Below are positions 12,201 through 22,575 of a stretch of DNA of 64,000 bases, in pieces. Position 1 is the first letter of the stretch. Every line of letters begins with the position of its first letter. The position numbers were made by a program, and so were the translations under genes. The notes below the pieces were generated by a model that ran no database searches, was not told the origin of the DNA, and saw only the letters and a program-made list of their open reading frames with translations. This DNA comes from Cinnamomum chago (lineage: Eukaryota; Streptophyta; Magnoliopsida; Laurales; Lauraceae): contig CP142461.1 of NCBI GenBank assembly GCA_038049695.1, positions 31,503,001 through 31,567,000 of the forward strand, in the 5' to 3' direction.

Positions 12201-13805
12201 AGAAACTAGAAGACATTTCAGTTGATTCCATTGCAGAGGGATTGTAGAAGGGGTATTGCAATATGGAGGGTCTTGACTGAAAATATCGAGGACATACCAA
12301 TTGCTAGTCCTATTAGCTCATATTTCAACTATTTTGATAAGATTTTTCTTCTTCCCTATCTCTTTTTTCTTTACTAGAGACTCGAACTTGCTCCCTCGCA
12401 ACATGATGTCCCTAACTGCTACCAGCTGGGTACAGCCATGGACCTTTATATATATATATATTATATTATTGGTTTTGTTTTATATGAATGTGTCATGCCA
12501 AGAGAGGGAAGGCCTATTAAGAACTTGGATGAAGTAGTGAGGAAAGGCACGTTGGACTTCGGACTTCCTGAGAACATGACCTCATAGGTTCAAGTGGAAA
12601 GTAGAACTGTAGAACTCGCAAAGGGGACCATAAATGGTTGGACTAGGCCACATTTATGATGAGTGATGACGTTCTTGAGATTTTGTACCTTATGTCATTT
12701 CTTTTCGCACACCTGGAGAGAGATTCTAAGTTGATTTTTTTTTTTTTTTTTAAGAAATGTCTTCCAGTACTTTACATTTTTTAGAGAGGCAATGCTCAGT
12801 TGATGATACATTTTTCCCCCTTTAGAGATGGTAACACTAGTCATGTACAAATGTTAATGCTGTCTTATTTTTTTATTTTGCAGGTAACACCAAATCTGTA
12901 TGGTAATCTGGTTGCAAACACTGCGGCAGGTATTGCAGGAGGCACTGGTGTCATGCCAGGAGGTATGTAGTGTACAATATATTCAATTAGTTTAGGTGGA
13001 AGGGAATGGAAGTAATACCAGTTCAATTAAATAACATGAGTTTGGCTCCTTCCTCCAAGATTAGTTGGGTTCCGCCTAGATGCTTTGTGGGGCATCCGTT
13101 CTTCCTAAATTTGGATGTTCCTGAGGTTGGACCAGAAACTCCGAAATTACTCTGAGAATGAATTTTCTATTGGGTAAATGCCCAATCATGATTTGAAGTG
13201 GAACCAATCCTGTGTAATGTAGTTCCCATTTTTTAGGGTTCCTAAACATGCAGCAGAATTGATTATCACATGGGGAACAGCGTACACTTGAACTGTGGCT
13301 TTTAAGTGCCTTAAGGACAGGAAATTTTGGTTAATAGTACAAATGGCTTCTTAATATCGTTTTTTGGTTTGTCATTAATATCATCCTATACGTTGTTACA
13401 GTAAGAATTACTTTTAAAAGAATACTTTGTCAATGAATCCATTCTATTTATATAATGTATCTATTGTGATATTCTCATCCGGACGAGTAGACTTTTAAGA
13501 TGTGGGTTTAATGGGTTTTTCCCTTTGCAGGTAATGTTGGAGCTGATCATGCGGTTTTTGAGCAGGGTGCTTCGGCGGGCAATGTGGGGAATGAGAAAAT
13601 ACTAGAGCAGAAGAAGGCAAACCCAGTTGCATTGCTCTTATCGTCTGCAATGATGTTGAGGCATTTGCAGTTCCCATCTTTTGCTGATAGATTAGAAACT
13701 GCTGTCAAACGTGTGATAGCAGAAGGCAAGTACCGAACCAAAGATCTCGGAGGAATCAGCACCACCCAAGAAGTTGTAGATGCTGTCATAGCTGAGCTGG
13801 GCTGA
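6277..13805 (+). CDS. IDH1: NAD-dependent isocitrate dehydrogenase regulatory subunit, mitochondrial; last three exons (5' part outside window)
   Basis: NAD-IDH is an oligomeric TCA-cycle enzyme of the mitochondrial matrix that converts isocitrate to 2-oxoglutarate. Exons seen: 6277-6516, 12884-12962 and 13531-13805, giving 197 residues of the roughly 370 usual for the family; all junctions are AG/GT and phases agree. Exon one reads [20 protein letters not shown] and carries [17 protein letters not shown] and [11 protein letters not shown]. Exon two reads [20 protein letters not shown]. Exon three ends in [14 protein letters not shown] and a TGA stop. The [13 protein letters not shown] and MPGGNVG segments mark the regulatory subunit; catalytic subunits have NLYGDIISDLCAG there. 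The missing N-terminal exons (transit peptide and first half) should lie left of base 1, because nothing matching them occurs in 1-6276. The 6,367-bp second visible intron holds two LTR-element remnants, a MITE fragment and a SINE-like piece, all in non-coding sequence. The visible reading frame is intact, so the gene is probably functional. Confidence 0.95.
6844..8034 (+). mobile_element. LTR element remnant 1 in IDH intron, non-coding, with target duplication
   Basis: The 5' LTR spans 6844-7233 (TGATGCAG...GGATTGCATCA). The next bases TGGTATCAGAGCC (7236-7248) match a primer-binding site for initiator tRNA-Met. A pyrimidine-rich leader follows to about 7790, then 3' LTR sequence to 8034. 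The flanks share ATAGG (6839-6843 and 8035-8039). No gag or pol is visible. Broken, short internal region. Same LTR family as 8449-11457 and the solo LTR at 60940-61312. The 7193-7831 reading frame in its leader is not a gene. Confidence 0.75.
8040..8448. other. IDH intron between two LTR remnants
   Basis: About 400 bp of AT-rich intron sequence with no recognisable feature. Confidence 0.5.
8449..11457 (+). mobile_element. LTR element remnant 2 in IDH intron, Ty3/gypsy-like, with gag and protease traces
   Basis: The 5' LTR is 8449-8816, followed by a tRNA-Met primer-binding site TGGTATCAGAGC (8819-8830). Internal sequence shows a gag-like segment from about 9760 to 10480 and an aspartic-protease-like segment with [13 protein letters not shown] near 10660-10710, typical of Ty3/gypsy elements. 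A G-rich polypurine tract (11138-11146) precedes the 3' LTR, which starts TGGTGCAATC at 11147 and is incomplete where a MITE begins at 11458. Broken in many places; reverse transcriptase and integrase were not recognised. The LTRs differ visibly, so it is not recent. Confidence 0.75.
11458..11700. mobile_element. Fragment of the GGGCACGTTTGTGT MITE family
   Basis: Begins exactly at GGGCACGTTTGTGTA, abutting the incomplete LTR, and over about 240 bp resembles the reverse complement of the right end of the element at 56917-57446, including GGAAAAGGTTTTCTGAGG and AAATTCATG. The other end was not found. Confidence 0.5.
11755..11935 (+). mobile_element. Au-like SINE body sequence
   Basis: GTCATCAAAGCCTTATCC, then GGTTAGCCACATGAATTATG, TCAGTCTATCCTGAGCC and CCTCTTCGGCCTTCCCCCTT occur in the order I recall for the Au SINE family body (GGTCGGCTACATGAATCC type). 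The tRNA-like head was not located. Identification is from memory of the consensus. Confidence 0.4.
11936..12883. other. Rest of IDH intron up to exon at 12884
   Basis: No coding exon or complete element recognised. Contains a short TA run near 12450 and a T-rich tract ending in TTTTGCAG, the acceptor of exon 12884. Confidence 0.5.
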
Positions 13806-13995
13806 CCACCCAGTCTCTTCTGAAGCTGTTATTTATCTCAAGAGTGATATACCTTCTTCCTTCAGTTCAATCATCTTTTCCTTTACACTGTTGTTAGTCC
13901 GTTTTGGCCGTGGCCCAAGTAAGAAACATCATTAATTTTTCCAGAATAATCTTTGTTTCTTTCAAACTAAAAGTTGTTTGGGTGTTGATTGTTGA

Positions 13996-14001
13996 AATAA
14001 A
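13996..14001 (+). terminator. AATAAA polyadenylation signal of the IDH gene
   Basis: AATAAA lies 190 bp after the IDH stop codon, followed by AT-rich sequence. It is the first canonical signal downstream of the stop and the likely 3' end signal. Usage is inferred from position only. Confidence 0.6.
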
Positions 14002-14254
14002 GCTTAATACAATGCCTTGTATCGGCTAAGTCATATATAGACACAATACCTAGACTCGCCCAACAGCACCTTACTCATTGTACTCCACATTCTAATTTTG
14101 CGCTTTGTAATTCTTCTTGATTTTCTCTTATGAATGGCAGAAGACAGCTACAGAAGCATTTCTATATAACAAAAACTAACATATAACAACAATGGAAACA
14201 ATAATGGAATATGTAACAAACAACAATGGGAGCTATTAAAAGAAGAGTAGTGCT

Positions 14255-14341
14255 ACTTGGACCGAGTAGCGCTAATATGTAACAAACCGACTGGGGGGGG
14301 GGGACCGATTCCTGGCCCGGTCCCCTCCAGTCGGTCCAAGT
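14255..14341. repeat. Nested hairpin element with G-run downstream of IDH
   Basis: Outer arms ACTTGGACCGA (14255-14265) and TCGGTCCAAGT (14331-14341) are perfect complements. An inner pair begins CCGACTGG and ends CCAGTCGG, with an 11-G run in its left arm. Probably a small MITE; no target duplication assigned. Confidence 0.55.
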
Positions 14342-14974
14342 GGTTTTTTCGTTAAAAAAAAAAAAAAAAAAAACATGAGAAATAACAAATCAAACACCGC
14401 GAGCTTTTTGTGTGGCAAGATGGGAATTCTTTTGCAAGTCTGACTGGCAACTTTTGATCGGCAATTATTGTCCTAAGTGGCTTTACCTTATCTTATATGT
14501 ATCTTAAAAAGTTGATGCTCTAACCAAAAAAAAAAAGAAAAGAAAAGTTGATGCAAGTTTGTAAGAGCTTTTAATCTGTTCTTGTTCTTGACATGGCCCT
14601 ACTAATCAGTTGTGTCAATGCGATTGTCAAAAGAGTTATTCAGTTTAAGTGGTGGCCTAGGGAGGAGAAGAAGTGTAGTTTGGGTGACTCAGATAGAGAG
14701 AGAATGTTTTAGAATGGAAAATTCTAAGACGATAGTAAAAAAAACTGAAAATTCCGCTGCGGGCGACCAGCTATAGTTTGGTTTTAGCAAACGAATTTGA
14801 CATTGGCCTGAGCGGTTGTGTGTGTTGATGTCAGTGATTACGTATGAAAAGTCAGCACCACTGATTCGTGTAGTGGGGGTGGGTGTGCGTGTTGGTCTAA
14901 GTGATAAAGCATAGAAAGTCATCTCATGTAGGCTTTGTTAGTTTGCATCAAAATATATGGCAATTGAATAGATA

Positions 14975-15123
14975 GGGTAGTTAAAAACGAAGATTAAAAA
15001 TGAGTTTTGAAAAAAATGAGCATCAAATATAGCAACTTCTTTTGATTGTATTTCTCGAAAAGATAATGTTATTTGATGATGTTCATTTTTAAAAAATCGT
15101 CTTTAATCTTCATTTTTAACCAC
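14975..15123. mobile_element. Fold-back MITE, about 150 bp
   Basis: Imperfect inverted arms of about 55 bp: the left starts GGTAGTTAAAAACGAAGATT, and the reverse complement of the right starts GTGGTTAAAAATGAAGATTA. Almost the whole element folds into a hairpin. Family not assigned. Confidence 0.6.
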
Positions 15124-15610
15124 ATGTAAACTCGAAATGCAAACAAATAATTAAGGCAATGAATTGTCCTTATTTCACCATGATTGGAGATGAGCTCACT
15201 GTATGATTTGTTTTGCAGCAGATATGTTTTATTTGGTGGGCAGAGCGGCTAGAGCATAAATAAATCATTAGATTGAAATTCTACCATATCCCATTCAAAA
15301 CAGAGATGCTATACAAGTGGTTGAGAGTTGAGACTCTAATAAATAGGCACACCCCTATTATGGATGGGATCAACTTTAAACAAATGTTTGAATCCTTGAC
15401 CCAATCACGGTAGTGTTTTTAATAAAGTTTATTATATTTATGAAATCTTATTATTGACACAATCATATGAGTGTCAACCTGTGCCAAATCAACTATAAGA
15501 GAGCCATTTATTTTGAGTAGTTTCAAGTTTTATAGTAAGTAGGCTGCAGTGAAGTCTTGCTGTCAGAAGGTATATTAGAATGAGTTCTTGCTTCCAAATA
15601 GATTTTTCCG

Positions 15611-15786
15611 AACCCCGAGGGGTAGCTCAGTTGGCCTAGGACTACGGTTTGCACCCGGAGGTTGTGGGTTCGAAACTGCTCTACTACACTGGGGCCACAG
15701 GGAGATTTTACCCGGCTTTCTCTCCTGGGCCCGTAGGGATTATTCTGGTCCAAAGGGCTGGGAACCCTACGTTATCAAAAAAAAAT
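15611..15786 (+). mobile_element. tRNA-derived SINE, copy 1, with 15-bp target duplication
   Basis: The head GGGTAGCTCAGTTGGCC fits a pol III A box and GGGTTCGAAACTG the B box. The body ends in an A-rich tail (about 15777-15786). Flanks AAATAGATTTTTCCG (15596-15610) and AAATAGATCTTTCCG (15787-15801) match 14 of 15, a clear target duplication. Copies 2 and 3 are at 33305 and 37838. Confidence 0.85.
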
Positions 15787-15801
15787 AAATAGATCTTTCC
15801 G

Positions 15802-16720
15802 GAGAAAACTACAAAAAAAAAAAACCCCTAAATGGTCACTAACCAAAAAACACGCCACTAGTCAATATGACACGGAAGTGGTTCCCTATGACCACTTCCT
15901 TTTTTTTTTTAAAATGTGTGACGACATCGTCGCATTCAAACCCATATAAATCGTTCGAAACCCCATTTCCCCTATATTTCCTTTCTTTCTCCCATTGTTT
16001 CCCCCCTTTTTCTGGCGGTTTCCTTCCCCCCCCTCAAAAGGTCCTTATCTTGATGATTTAGCTATCAAAAAATAATCATACAACAAAGATAATGAAATGA
16101 ATGAACTATATATCAAAACCTTAATGAACTTTTCTTGAAAAGTAAATATGAAACTTAGGCTCTATAGTAGATAATGCATGACAGAAGTTCAACTTGTGCC
16201 ATGCTTACCTTGTTAATGGAGATCAACATCCTCTACAAGGAATATTCAATGTTGGGGGAGAGTTTTGTTTTAGTTCATTTTGGTACAAAAAACCAGCAAT
16301 CGTAGATGATAAAGGTCGGTGAAGAGGTAGATTTGACGACTTAGCGACAACGTCGACACTAACTCTCGATATTAAGCGATGACAACGTCACTTGTTAAAA
16401 AAAGGCAAAATGCGGGAATACCAGTTCTCTTGCATCAAAATTATGAGTACCTATTTTGGTTAGTGGACCTCTAACGTGCTTTTTCGGATAAAATTTGCAT
16501 CTTTCTATTTTACAAAATGTCCCTTCTATATTCTTTTTAATATTAAAAAAAATATTACTGAAATCAAGATTGGCAATTTTACTATTGGCCTAAGATGATC
16601 CAGACTCTTCCAAATGAAATTAGCCCAGAGAAGTTTCTAACTGTCCCACCCCACCAGCAAGTTAGCATCTGTATGGGACTACTGCTTTTGAGTTTTGGAC
16701 AATGAAAGGAAGGAAGACCA
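15802..16720. other. Intergenic, no gene recognised
   Basis: AT-rich sequence with homopolymer runs and no supported gene or element end. Confidence 0.5.
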
Positions 16721-16754
16721 TTGACCATTGACCATTGACCATTGACCGTTGACC
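16721..16754 (+). promoter_or_regulatory. Five tandem W-box motifs (TTGACC) at 7-bp spacing
   Basis: TTGACC starts at 16721, 16728, 16735, 16742 and 16749, a heptamer repeat of the WRKY-binding core TTGAC[C/T]. It may be a working WRKY cluster or simply a minisatellite. No gene start was found within 1 kb on either strand. Confidence 0.6.
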
Positions 16755-16881
16755 AGAGGCTCCTTCATGTGGGTCCCACCCACCAAATGATGCGTGGCAG
16801 CTCATCTTTCAAATCAAATCGAGGGGTTGCGGCGGTCCCCTGCTTCGGCCGAGGAAACCTAACTCCGCACTCGGGAGAGGA

Positions 16882-17128
16882 CACGTGGCATAAGGAGGAG
16901 GACGCGGTAGAGGTCGGGACCACACAAAAAAAAAAAAAAAAAAAAAAAAACACAAAAACCAACTCATCGGGAGTACGGAAGTGGATTTCATTATCTTATC
17001 TTCTCTTCTGTTTGCGTCGGTCACGTGACTCCAGCAGAAGATCACGCCGCTGGACATGGCATCCTTCCCTTCTACCATTCTTTCGCGTGTTCATTCCTCG
17101 TGGAGTCGTGGTCGACAATTCGCACGTG
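16882..17128. promoter_or_regulatory. Three perfect G-boxes (CACGTG) in a GC-richer island
   Basis: CACGTG at 16882-16887, 17022-17027 and 17123-17128, within sequence that is clearly more GC-rich than its surroundings (16750-17150). G-boxes bind bZIP and bHLH factors. A poly-A run (16925-16950) interrupts the island. It looks like a promoter, but no gene was found to go with it. Confidence 0.45.
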
Positions 17129-17775
17129 ACAGCGGCTGCTATTTGACATTTTGACTCCAAATAGATTCGAAGCAGGATGGGGATATGCTCTGTAAAAAAG
17201 TGAACAAAAATAGTGGACTCCGTTTGTTGAAAATTTGAATTGCGGATAGTGAATTTTCTCACTGTGTCTCTAAATTTTATTTTAATAGGAGTTAGCCTCA
17301 CCATGAAATTCACCATATAATAAGTCACACGATAAAGATAAGTTTATTCATTATTATTATTCAAATTAATTAATTGTGTTATTCCTTGTATGTTCAATCT
17401 TACGGTGGTGGGTGCTAGTTCTGTTAGAGTAAGAGGGCGTTTGGTGACTCTAAAAGTAACACTATTCTTCTTATATTGGATTTTGGTTGTGGAAGTACAT
17501 TTCCCTTTTTTCATCATTTAAGAAAATTAGAAGTTCAGAAAATTTAATTATGGGTAATTCTGTTTAGAAAGTTTCAAAGTTTAGGGACTGGAAATCTGAA
17601 AAGGTCAGGGTTCTTCTTAAGATTACGGCAACTTCAGGGTGTTTTAGTAAAACCCCTTTATAAATGCTAGCTCCTTTTTAAGTGTAATTGGCATCCATTC
17701 CTCGGACCCAGGCTCAAAGGGAAAACTTCTTTTGAGGGATGCTTGTGCAGTGATACAAATATATTACAAAAACAA

Positions 17776-17814
<39 letters not shown>

Positions 17815-17817
<3 letters not shown>

Positions 17818-18371
17818 AAAGGGTCCTGTAAGGACCGTCCTTACAACTTACTGTGCGGACTGCCTAGTGGGGCCCACCGTGAGACCCCACTGGTCATGGG
17901 ACAGAGGGGGACCAAAAGATTCAAGTGGGGCCAACCTACATATCAAATTTGAAGTCAATCTAATACCTCTAACCCTTTCATCTATGGTCCAAAAGTTTAA
18001 CAACTTTATATCAAACAAGAATCCGCACAGTTCAAAATGCCCACTGGGGCCCACGTTATGACCCATCCAAATTGACCATACATTCACAACCTCCTTATAG
18101 ACACCGAATTCCATGAATTTGCATGGATTGGGATGAACTAGACCGTTAGATTGAGGGTCAATTTTTCTTGTTTGATATAAAGTTGTTAAACTTTTGGACC
18201 ATAGATGAAAGGGTTAGAGGTATTAGATTGACTTCAAATTTGATATGTAGGTTGGCCCCACTTGAATCTTTTGGTCCCCCTCTGTCCCATGACCAGTGGG
18301 GTCTCACGGTGGGCCCCACTAGGCAGTCCGCACAGTAAGTTGTAAGGACGGTCCTTACAGGACCCTTTCCC
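17815..18371. mobile_element. Mutator-like MITE with 207-bp terminal inverted repeats
   Basis: Arms 17815-18021 and 18165-18371 appear identical as inverted copies; both begin GGGAAAGGGTCCTGTAAGG. A 143-bp spacer separates them. It sits in a TA microsatellite, so the flanking 9 bp ATATATATA on both sides (17806-17814, 18372-18380) fit a 9-bp Mutator target duplication but cannot prove it. No transposase; non-autonomous. Open frames on both strands are shadows of the arms. Confidence 0.85.
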
Positions 18372-18409
<38 letters not shown>

Positions 18410-18420
18410 TATGTATGTAC

Positions 18421-18454
<34 letters not shown>
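18372..18454. repeat. TA/TG compound microsatellite
   Basis: (AT)n, then (GT)n at about 18385-18409, then a long (AT)n run to 18454. Likely the continuation of the TA tract at 17781-17814 that the MITE split. Confidence 0.9.
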
Positions 18455-18460
<6 letters not shown>

Positions 18461-19115
18461 TGATGCTATGAGAGATATCTCTCACCTTAAATGAGAGATT
18501 GTGTGGAGGCCCTCACATCCATATCTAATGCCAACAACTTAAATGTGAGGGCCCCCACCCCTATCTCTTATAATAAGGTGAGAGATACTCTTAAGCTCAA
18601 GGTTAGGATAAAATCTCGTAAGCTTGTGTTTATGGGGCCCATCTTTGGTCCATCCAAATGGACCAAACGCATGACTCTTCTAAATTGCACATGGCCATCA
18701 ACTTTCGGTCAAATCCGAGTTTACTGGATCGTTGGATCAACTATGTATCGATCCAAATGAACTGTTGACCATTAAACTTTTGGGCCCATATGGAAATGAT
18801 AGAAATTACAGTTGGGGTTGTTTTTTTGCAAAGAGAAAGATTTCAAGGAGTCCTTGAAATCCTCCTCATCCCCATCCCCATGTGGGTCCCCAAGTGGGCC
18901 TGACCATACACTTGAGCTTACCTTATTATAAGCTTGAGCCTCGGAGAGCCTTGCTCTATATACATATACATGTACATATACATATATGAGATGTGCTCCT
19001 ATGAGAGTATCTTTCACCTTATATGAGAGATATGGGTGAGGGCCCTCACATTTAAGTTGTTTGCATTGGATATGGATGTGAGGGCCCACACCTTATCTCT
19101 CATAGTAATGTGAGA
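18455..19115. mobile_element. Inverted-repeat element with GAGAGAT/GGGCCCTCACA arms
   Basis: Unit 18455-18592 and unit 18984-19115 are diverged inverted copies: GTGAGGGCCCTCACATTTAAG-type sequence and GGATATGGATGTGAGGGCC in one match the reverse complement of the other. About 390 bp lies between. Each unit is itself partly palindromic at its ends (ATGAGAGAT...). Probably a Mutator-like MITE; target duplication not resolved. Confidence 0.6.
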
Positions 19116-20211
19116 GCATATAAAATAGGGGAGCGCGACACAGCATCCAGATATTTTTTTAGGAAAAAACGCTCCTCCTATTTGGGCCCATTGGAATGCA
19201 TGATGATTATGCAGTGCATTGGATGGAAAGATCCATACGAGGCCTATCTATATGCAAAATCTGGAGTCCATATAATCATCTTAATCTTTTGATCCATGAC
19301 ACTAAAACTCAATGGCTTAGAGGCATCGTTTTATCATGATTTCAATCCAACACTTAGTAAAAGTTAGATGAGTATCAAACTTTGACTAATGACTATTCAT
19401 GGGGAGTAATACCGTGTGTGAAAAATAATAGATCGACTCAACATGGCCCCATGATGTAAAAAAAGCGGGGCGAAAAAAAGGTTGTTCTTTAGAACTTCCC
19501 ACACACAAACACACACACACACATATATTTATATATATATATATAAGAAAATTTTGAAGTTATCCAAGTCCTAACCATTAAATAAAGTGAGATGGATGCC
19601 AAAATTATTTCCATGATCACTTGAATGACCTACACAACTTTGAGTGAGGCTTGTCAAGTATTTTTTGCTGGTGCTAACTTCACTATGGATTAACCAGTGT
19701 GAAGGGAATAAATGGAGCAACTGTTTTTTAAGAATTTTCTTTTAAAAGGTTTTAAACCAGTAAGCTTACTTTACTTGAACGGCAGTTTTGTCCTTCTAAT
19801 TGGTTTTTAGTCAACCATAAAATTCAACACCGGCATATTGTAAACGAAAAACTGGTTGTTGTATGTAAAAACAGAAATTAGTGGTGGTCGATTTGCCAAT
19901 ATAAGAAGATAATAGTGGTTATGTGTACATCTCTCTACTATTAAATATGACTAATTTCAAAGACACATTAATTAGTGGGGCCAATGATTCACAATCTGTA
20001 CCTTAATTGAATCAGAATCCACTTCATCCACAGTACAAAGTCATTCATTCATTCATCAGAAGAAAGTAAAACAAATTAATATAAAGTCCCAATCAAATCC
20101 AGTTAGATCTTTTGCTCACTTTTCTCAATTTTCAAACAAATCTTATCTATTCTTCTTCCCTAATCTTCACATCTTTACAATATTCTTTCATATTCCATCT
20201 CATCCTCTAAA
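19116..20211. other. Intergenic and 3' flank of MYB, no other gene
   Basis: Contains an AC/TA microsatellite at about 19501-19545. The MYB 3' UTR should occupy part of 20000-20211; no clear polyadenylation signal was singled out. Confidence 0.5.
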
Positions 20212-20959
20212 CTAAATACCACTGCATAACTGTTGCTCAAAAGCCCACAAATCCTCCATGCTCCAAGCATTAGTGTCCCGACCAAACCACCCATCCTGTT
20301 GTGTAACTGAGAAATCTAACCCATTATTGTTAAAGTAACCAGGAGGACTGGCTAGAGCAGCTTGTAAATGGTTATTATTGTTATTTCCCTCACCAGAATA
20401 ACAGTCCATGTCTGAAACTGGTGAGACCACTTGGGTGCCACCAATTGAATCAGATGACGGACCGGGGCTAGAATGGTCCTGGGTGAGATCTGGGTCAACT
20501 GGTGCACCCCCAAAATCATAATCTTGGGTCATGGTCTCCCAATCACTCAAATTGTCCATGTTGGTGTTGTTGGTGCTGTTGTTGCTGCTGCGACTACTTG
20601 AAGATGCTGCTTGAATTCGCTCGAGCAATCGCGGTATCCAGACATAGCGCATGGCATCTTTGAATTGTTTGCTGTTGACATCGCATTTTAATTGCTTGGC
20701 TTGCTTTTGGACTCTGGTTCTCCAATAGTTCTTGATCTCATTATCGGTTCTTCCTGGCAAGTATTGTGCGATTTTAGACCACCTAAGACAAATTAGACAA
20801 AGTACAGATTAAGATCATTGTAGTTAATGACAAATGGAACTTGGACTAATTAAATAGAGAAAAGACCCACAATGAAAAAGAAAAGTAGTAAACAAAGAAA
20901 AGTTGTTAACATTATCATGAACACAATGAATTTAGACAAAAGAAACAAAGAAAGGCCCA

Positions 20960-21046
<87 letters not shown>

Positions 21047-21931
21047 TAAGTACCGATTGCCCCAGCGATAATGGAGTTCGAGTATCAAGAGCTGTTCTTC
21101 AAGGGTGATGTTTCCACGTCGTACGTCAGGTCGCAAGTAGTTTAACCATCTTAGTCGGCAGCTTTTTCCGGTTCGTTTCAGACCTGTTTTGGGATATTAT
21201 CATTTCATTAGATGCATGCTTTTGATAAGAGAAGCAAAGAGTAGAACACCCACCTTCTTCATCTAAGTAATCTTATTGAAATTCATGTTTTTTTTAACCC
21301 CTCTTTAATTTATACTATTCCTGTTGCTTTCTCTTTTGTGTTCATGATTTTAATGCAAAAAAGTGACCTCCACTTGAGTCTCTTTTTATAATGGAACCCC
21401 ACCTTGTTAACTCTTCTTCCTTTTGATTGTTTTCTATTGATCTATTGTTGTTTCTTTTCAGAATCTTCTAAAAGGCCTTCTCATGAAAAAAAGACCATAC
21501 TTTGTATCTTATAAACTTGTTACCATCAAATTTCAATAGATGAATTGTAATTGAAACTTGTGTAAAAAGTTCAGATCCAAAACAACTCAAATCAAAGGAC
21601 TAAAAAGAAAAAAAAAAACAGTGTCTAGTCTACCTATGCATAGCATAGTTGGTAGTGGATATTAGAAGGCCTGCTAATAGGTCTCTTACCCTACTCTCTT
21701 TCAACCTATCCCATGCCCACTAGAGAAGGCACCCTTGTGTATTTTCATATCTGGGTTTTGAAATTGGATCATACCTGCGCATCGAGCAAGCGAATTCCAA
21801 CGACCTTCACCATGTTTGGTAATGTAATTGACCAGTACAAAATCTTCTTCGATGGACCATGGGCCTCTTCTCATTCCCATCTCTTCTTCACTCTGAGTTC
21901 CAGAGTCACAACCTCGCCCTTGGGCATCCAT
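20212..21931 (-). CDS. R2R3-MYB transcription factor, subgroup 20 (MYB2/MYB62/MYB78/MYB108/MYB112 type)
   Basis: Complete minus-strand gene with three exons: 21775-21931, 21054-21183 and 20212-20782 (157+130+571 nt, 285 codons plus stop). It encodes a nuclear DNA-binding transcription factor. R2 starts at [10 protein letters not shown] with tryptophans at residues 25, 45 and 65. R3 has the usual Ile (I78) for its first Trp, then W97 and W116, and includes [19 protein letters not shown]. The introns interrupt the repeats at the typical plant positions (after residue 52 and within codon 96). [10 protein letters not shown] (144-153) right after the MYB domain is the subgroup-20 hallmark; members act in stress, senescence, anther or phosphate responses in Arabidopsis (family knowledge). 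The tail is rich in Ser/Asn (about 155-170) and acidic, ending [16 protein letters not shown], a plausible activation region. No bHLH-interaction motif is visible in R3. The start ATG has a good context (G at -3, G at +4). The exact orthologue is not assigned. Confidence 0.95.
20963..21043. repeat. (AG)n microsatellite, about 40 units, in MYB intron 2
   Basis: An uninterrupted GA tract of 81 bp lies within the 271-bp intron 2 (20783-21053) and ends 10 bp from the intron's 5' splice donor. In the sense (minus) strand it is a (CT)n tract, so the intron opens with the donor and then a long polypyrimidine run. Confidence 0.97.
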
Positions 21932-21992
21932 GGCCGAATACTTTTGAGAGACTTAAGAGTTGAGATAGTTAATAGAAGGGTAGAAACAGAGG

Positions 21993-22000
21993 CTATATAA
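21993..22000 (-). promoter_or_regulatory. TATA box of the MYB gene
   Basis: On the minus strand TTATATAG sits 62-69 bp before the MYB ATG, which predicts transcription starting near 21962-21968 and a short 5' UTR of about 31-37 nt. A TTTGACC W-box-like motif lies further upstream at about 22139-22145. The assignment rests on position and consensus only. Confidence 0.55.
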
Positions 22001-22575
22001 TGCACACGATGGATTAAGGAAGAAGGAAATGGAATGTGAATGTAAGAGGTGACAAGACGCAAGAGATATAGCTTTTAGTGTGAAGACTTTCATAATAAGT
22101 TATAATATAATAGTGAACGTGTGATATAGACTTTGAAGTTTGACCACCTTTTCGCTGTTCTGTCCCTCTCTCTCCCTCTCTTGAAACCTTTGTTTGAGCT
22201 GGAACTGTGCATTATTTTGCTGGCTTTCCGCACTCTTTACACCTTAATTCCGTGTGTGTTTTTAAGTGTTTTTCACTTTCTTTTTCGAGTTTGCTTGTGC
22301 GTCACTTGGATGCAAAAGATGGGACAATATTGTTTGTCTGTTTCTGCTGGCCAATTGATTTGCGTCTTTGCCAAACAGTCCAAGCGTTTGTCTGAGTGTA
22401 CACAGTATTATTATTGAAGATGCAGGGTCTTGTCAAGTTCATTCGGTTTTGGAGTGTTCTATCCTTTCTACGCACCCCAAACTATTTGCAGGATAGAGGA
22501 ATTAGCCGGGCCTAAAATCCAGATTCAGCGTACTGAGGACCAGAGGGCCTCCAAGAATGTAAAGACTCTACTTTT
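22001..22575. other. MYB upstream region
   Basis: No gene recognised. T/C-rich sequence at about 22140-22200 and a W-box-like TTTGACC at about 22139-22145 are the only notable points. Confidence 0.45.

Noticed and set aside
15611-15690. tRNA gene in the SINE heads
   Set aside because: No cloverleaf with a paired acceptor stem; A-tail and target duplications show these are SINEs.
16742-17146. 134-codon plus-strand frame
   Set aside because: Contains a lysine run from a poly-A tract and starts in the W-box repeat; no domain, and the opposite strand is equally open. A regulatory island is more likely.
18234-18485. Minus-strand frame with repeated IY and HT residues
   Set aside because: Translation of microsatellites and MITE arms.
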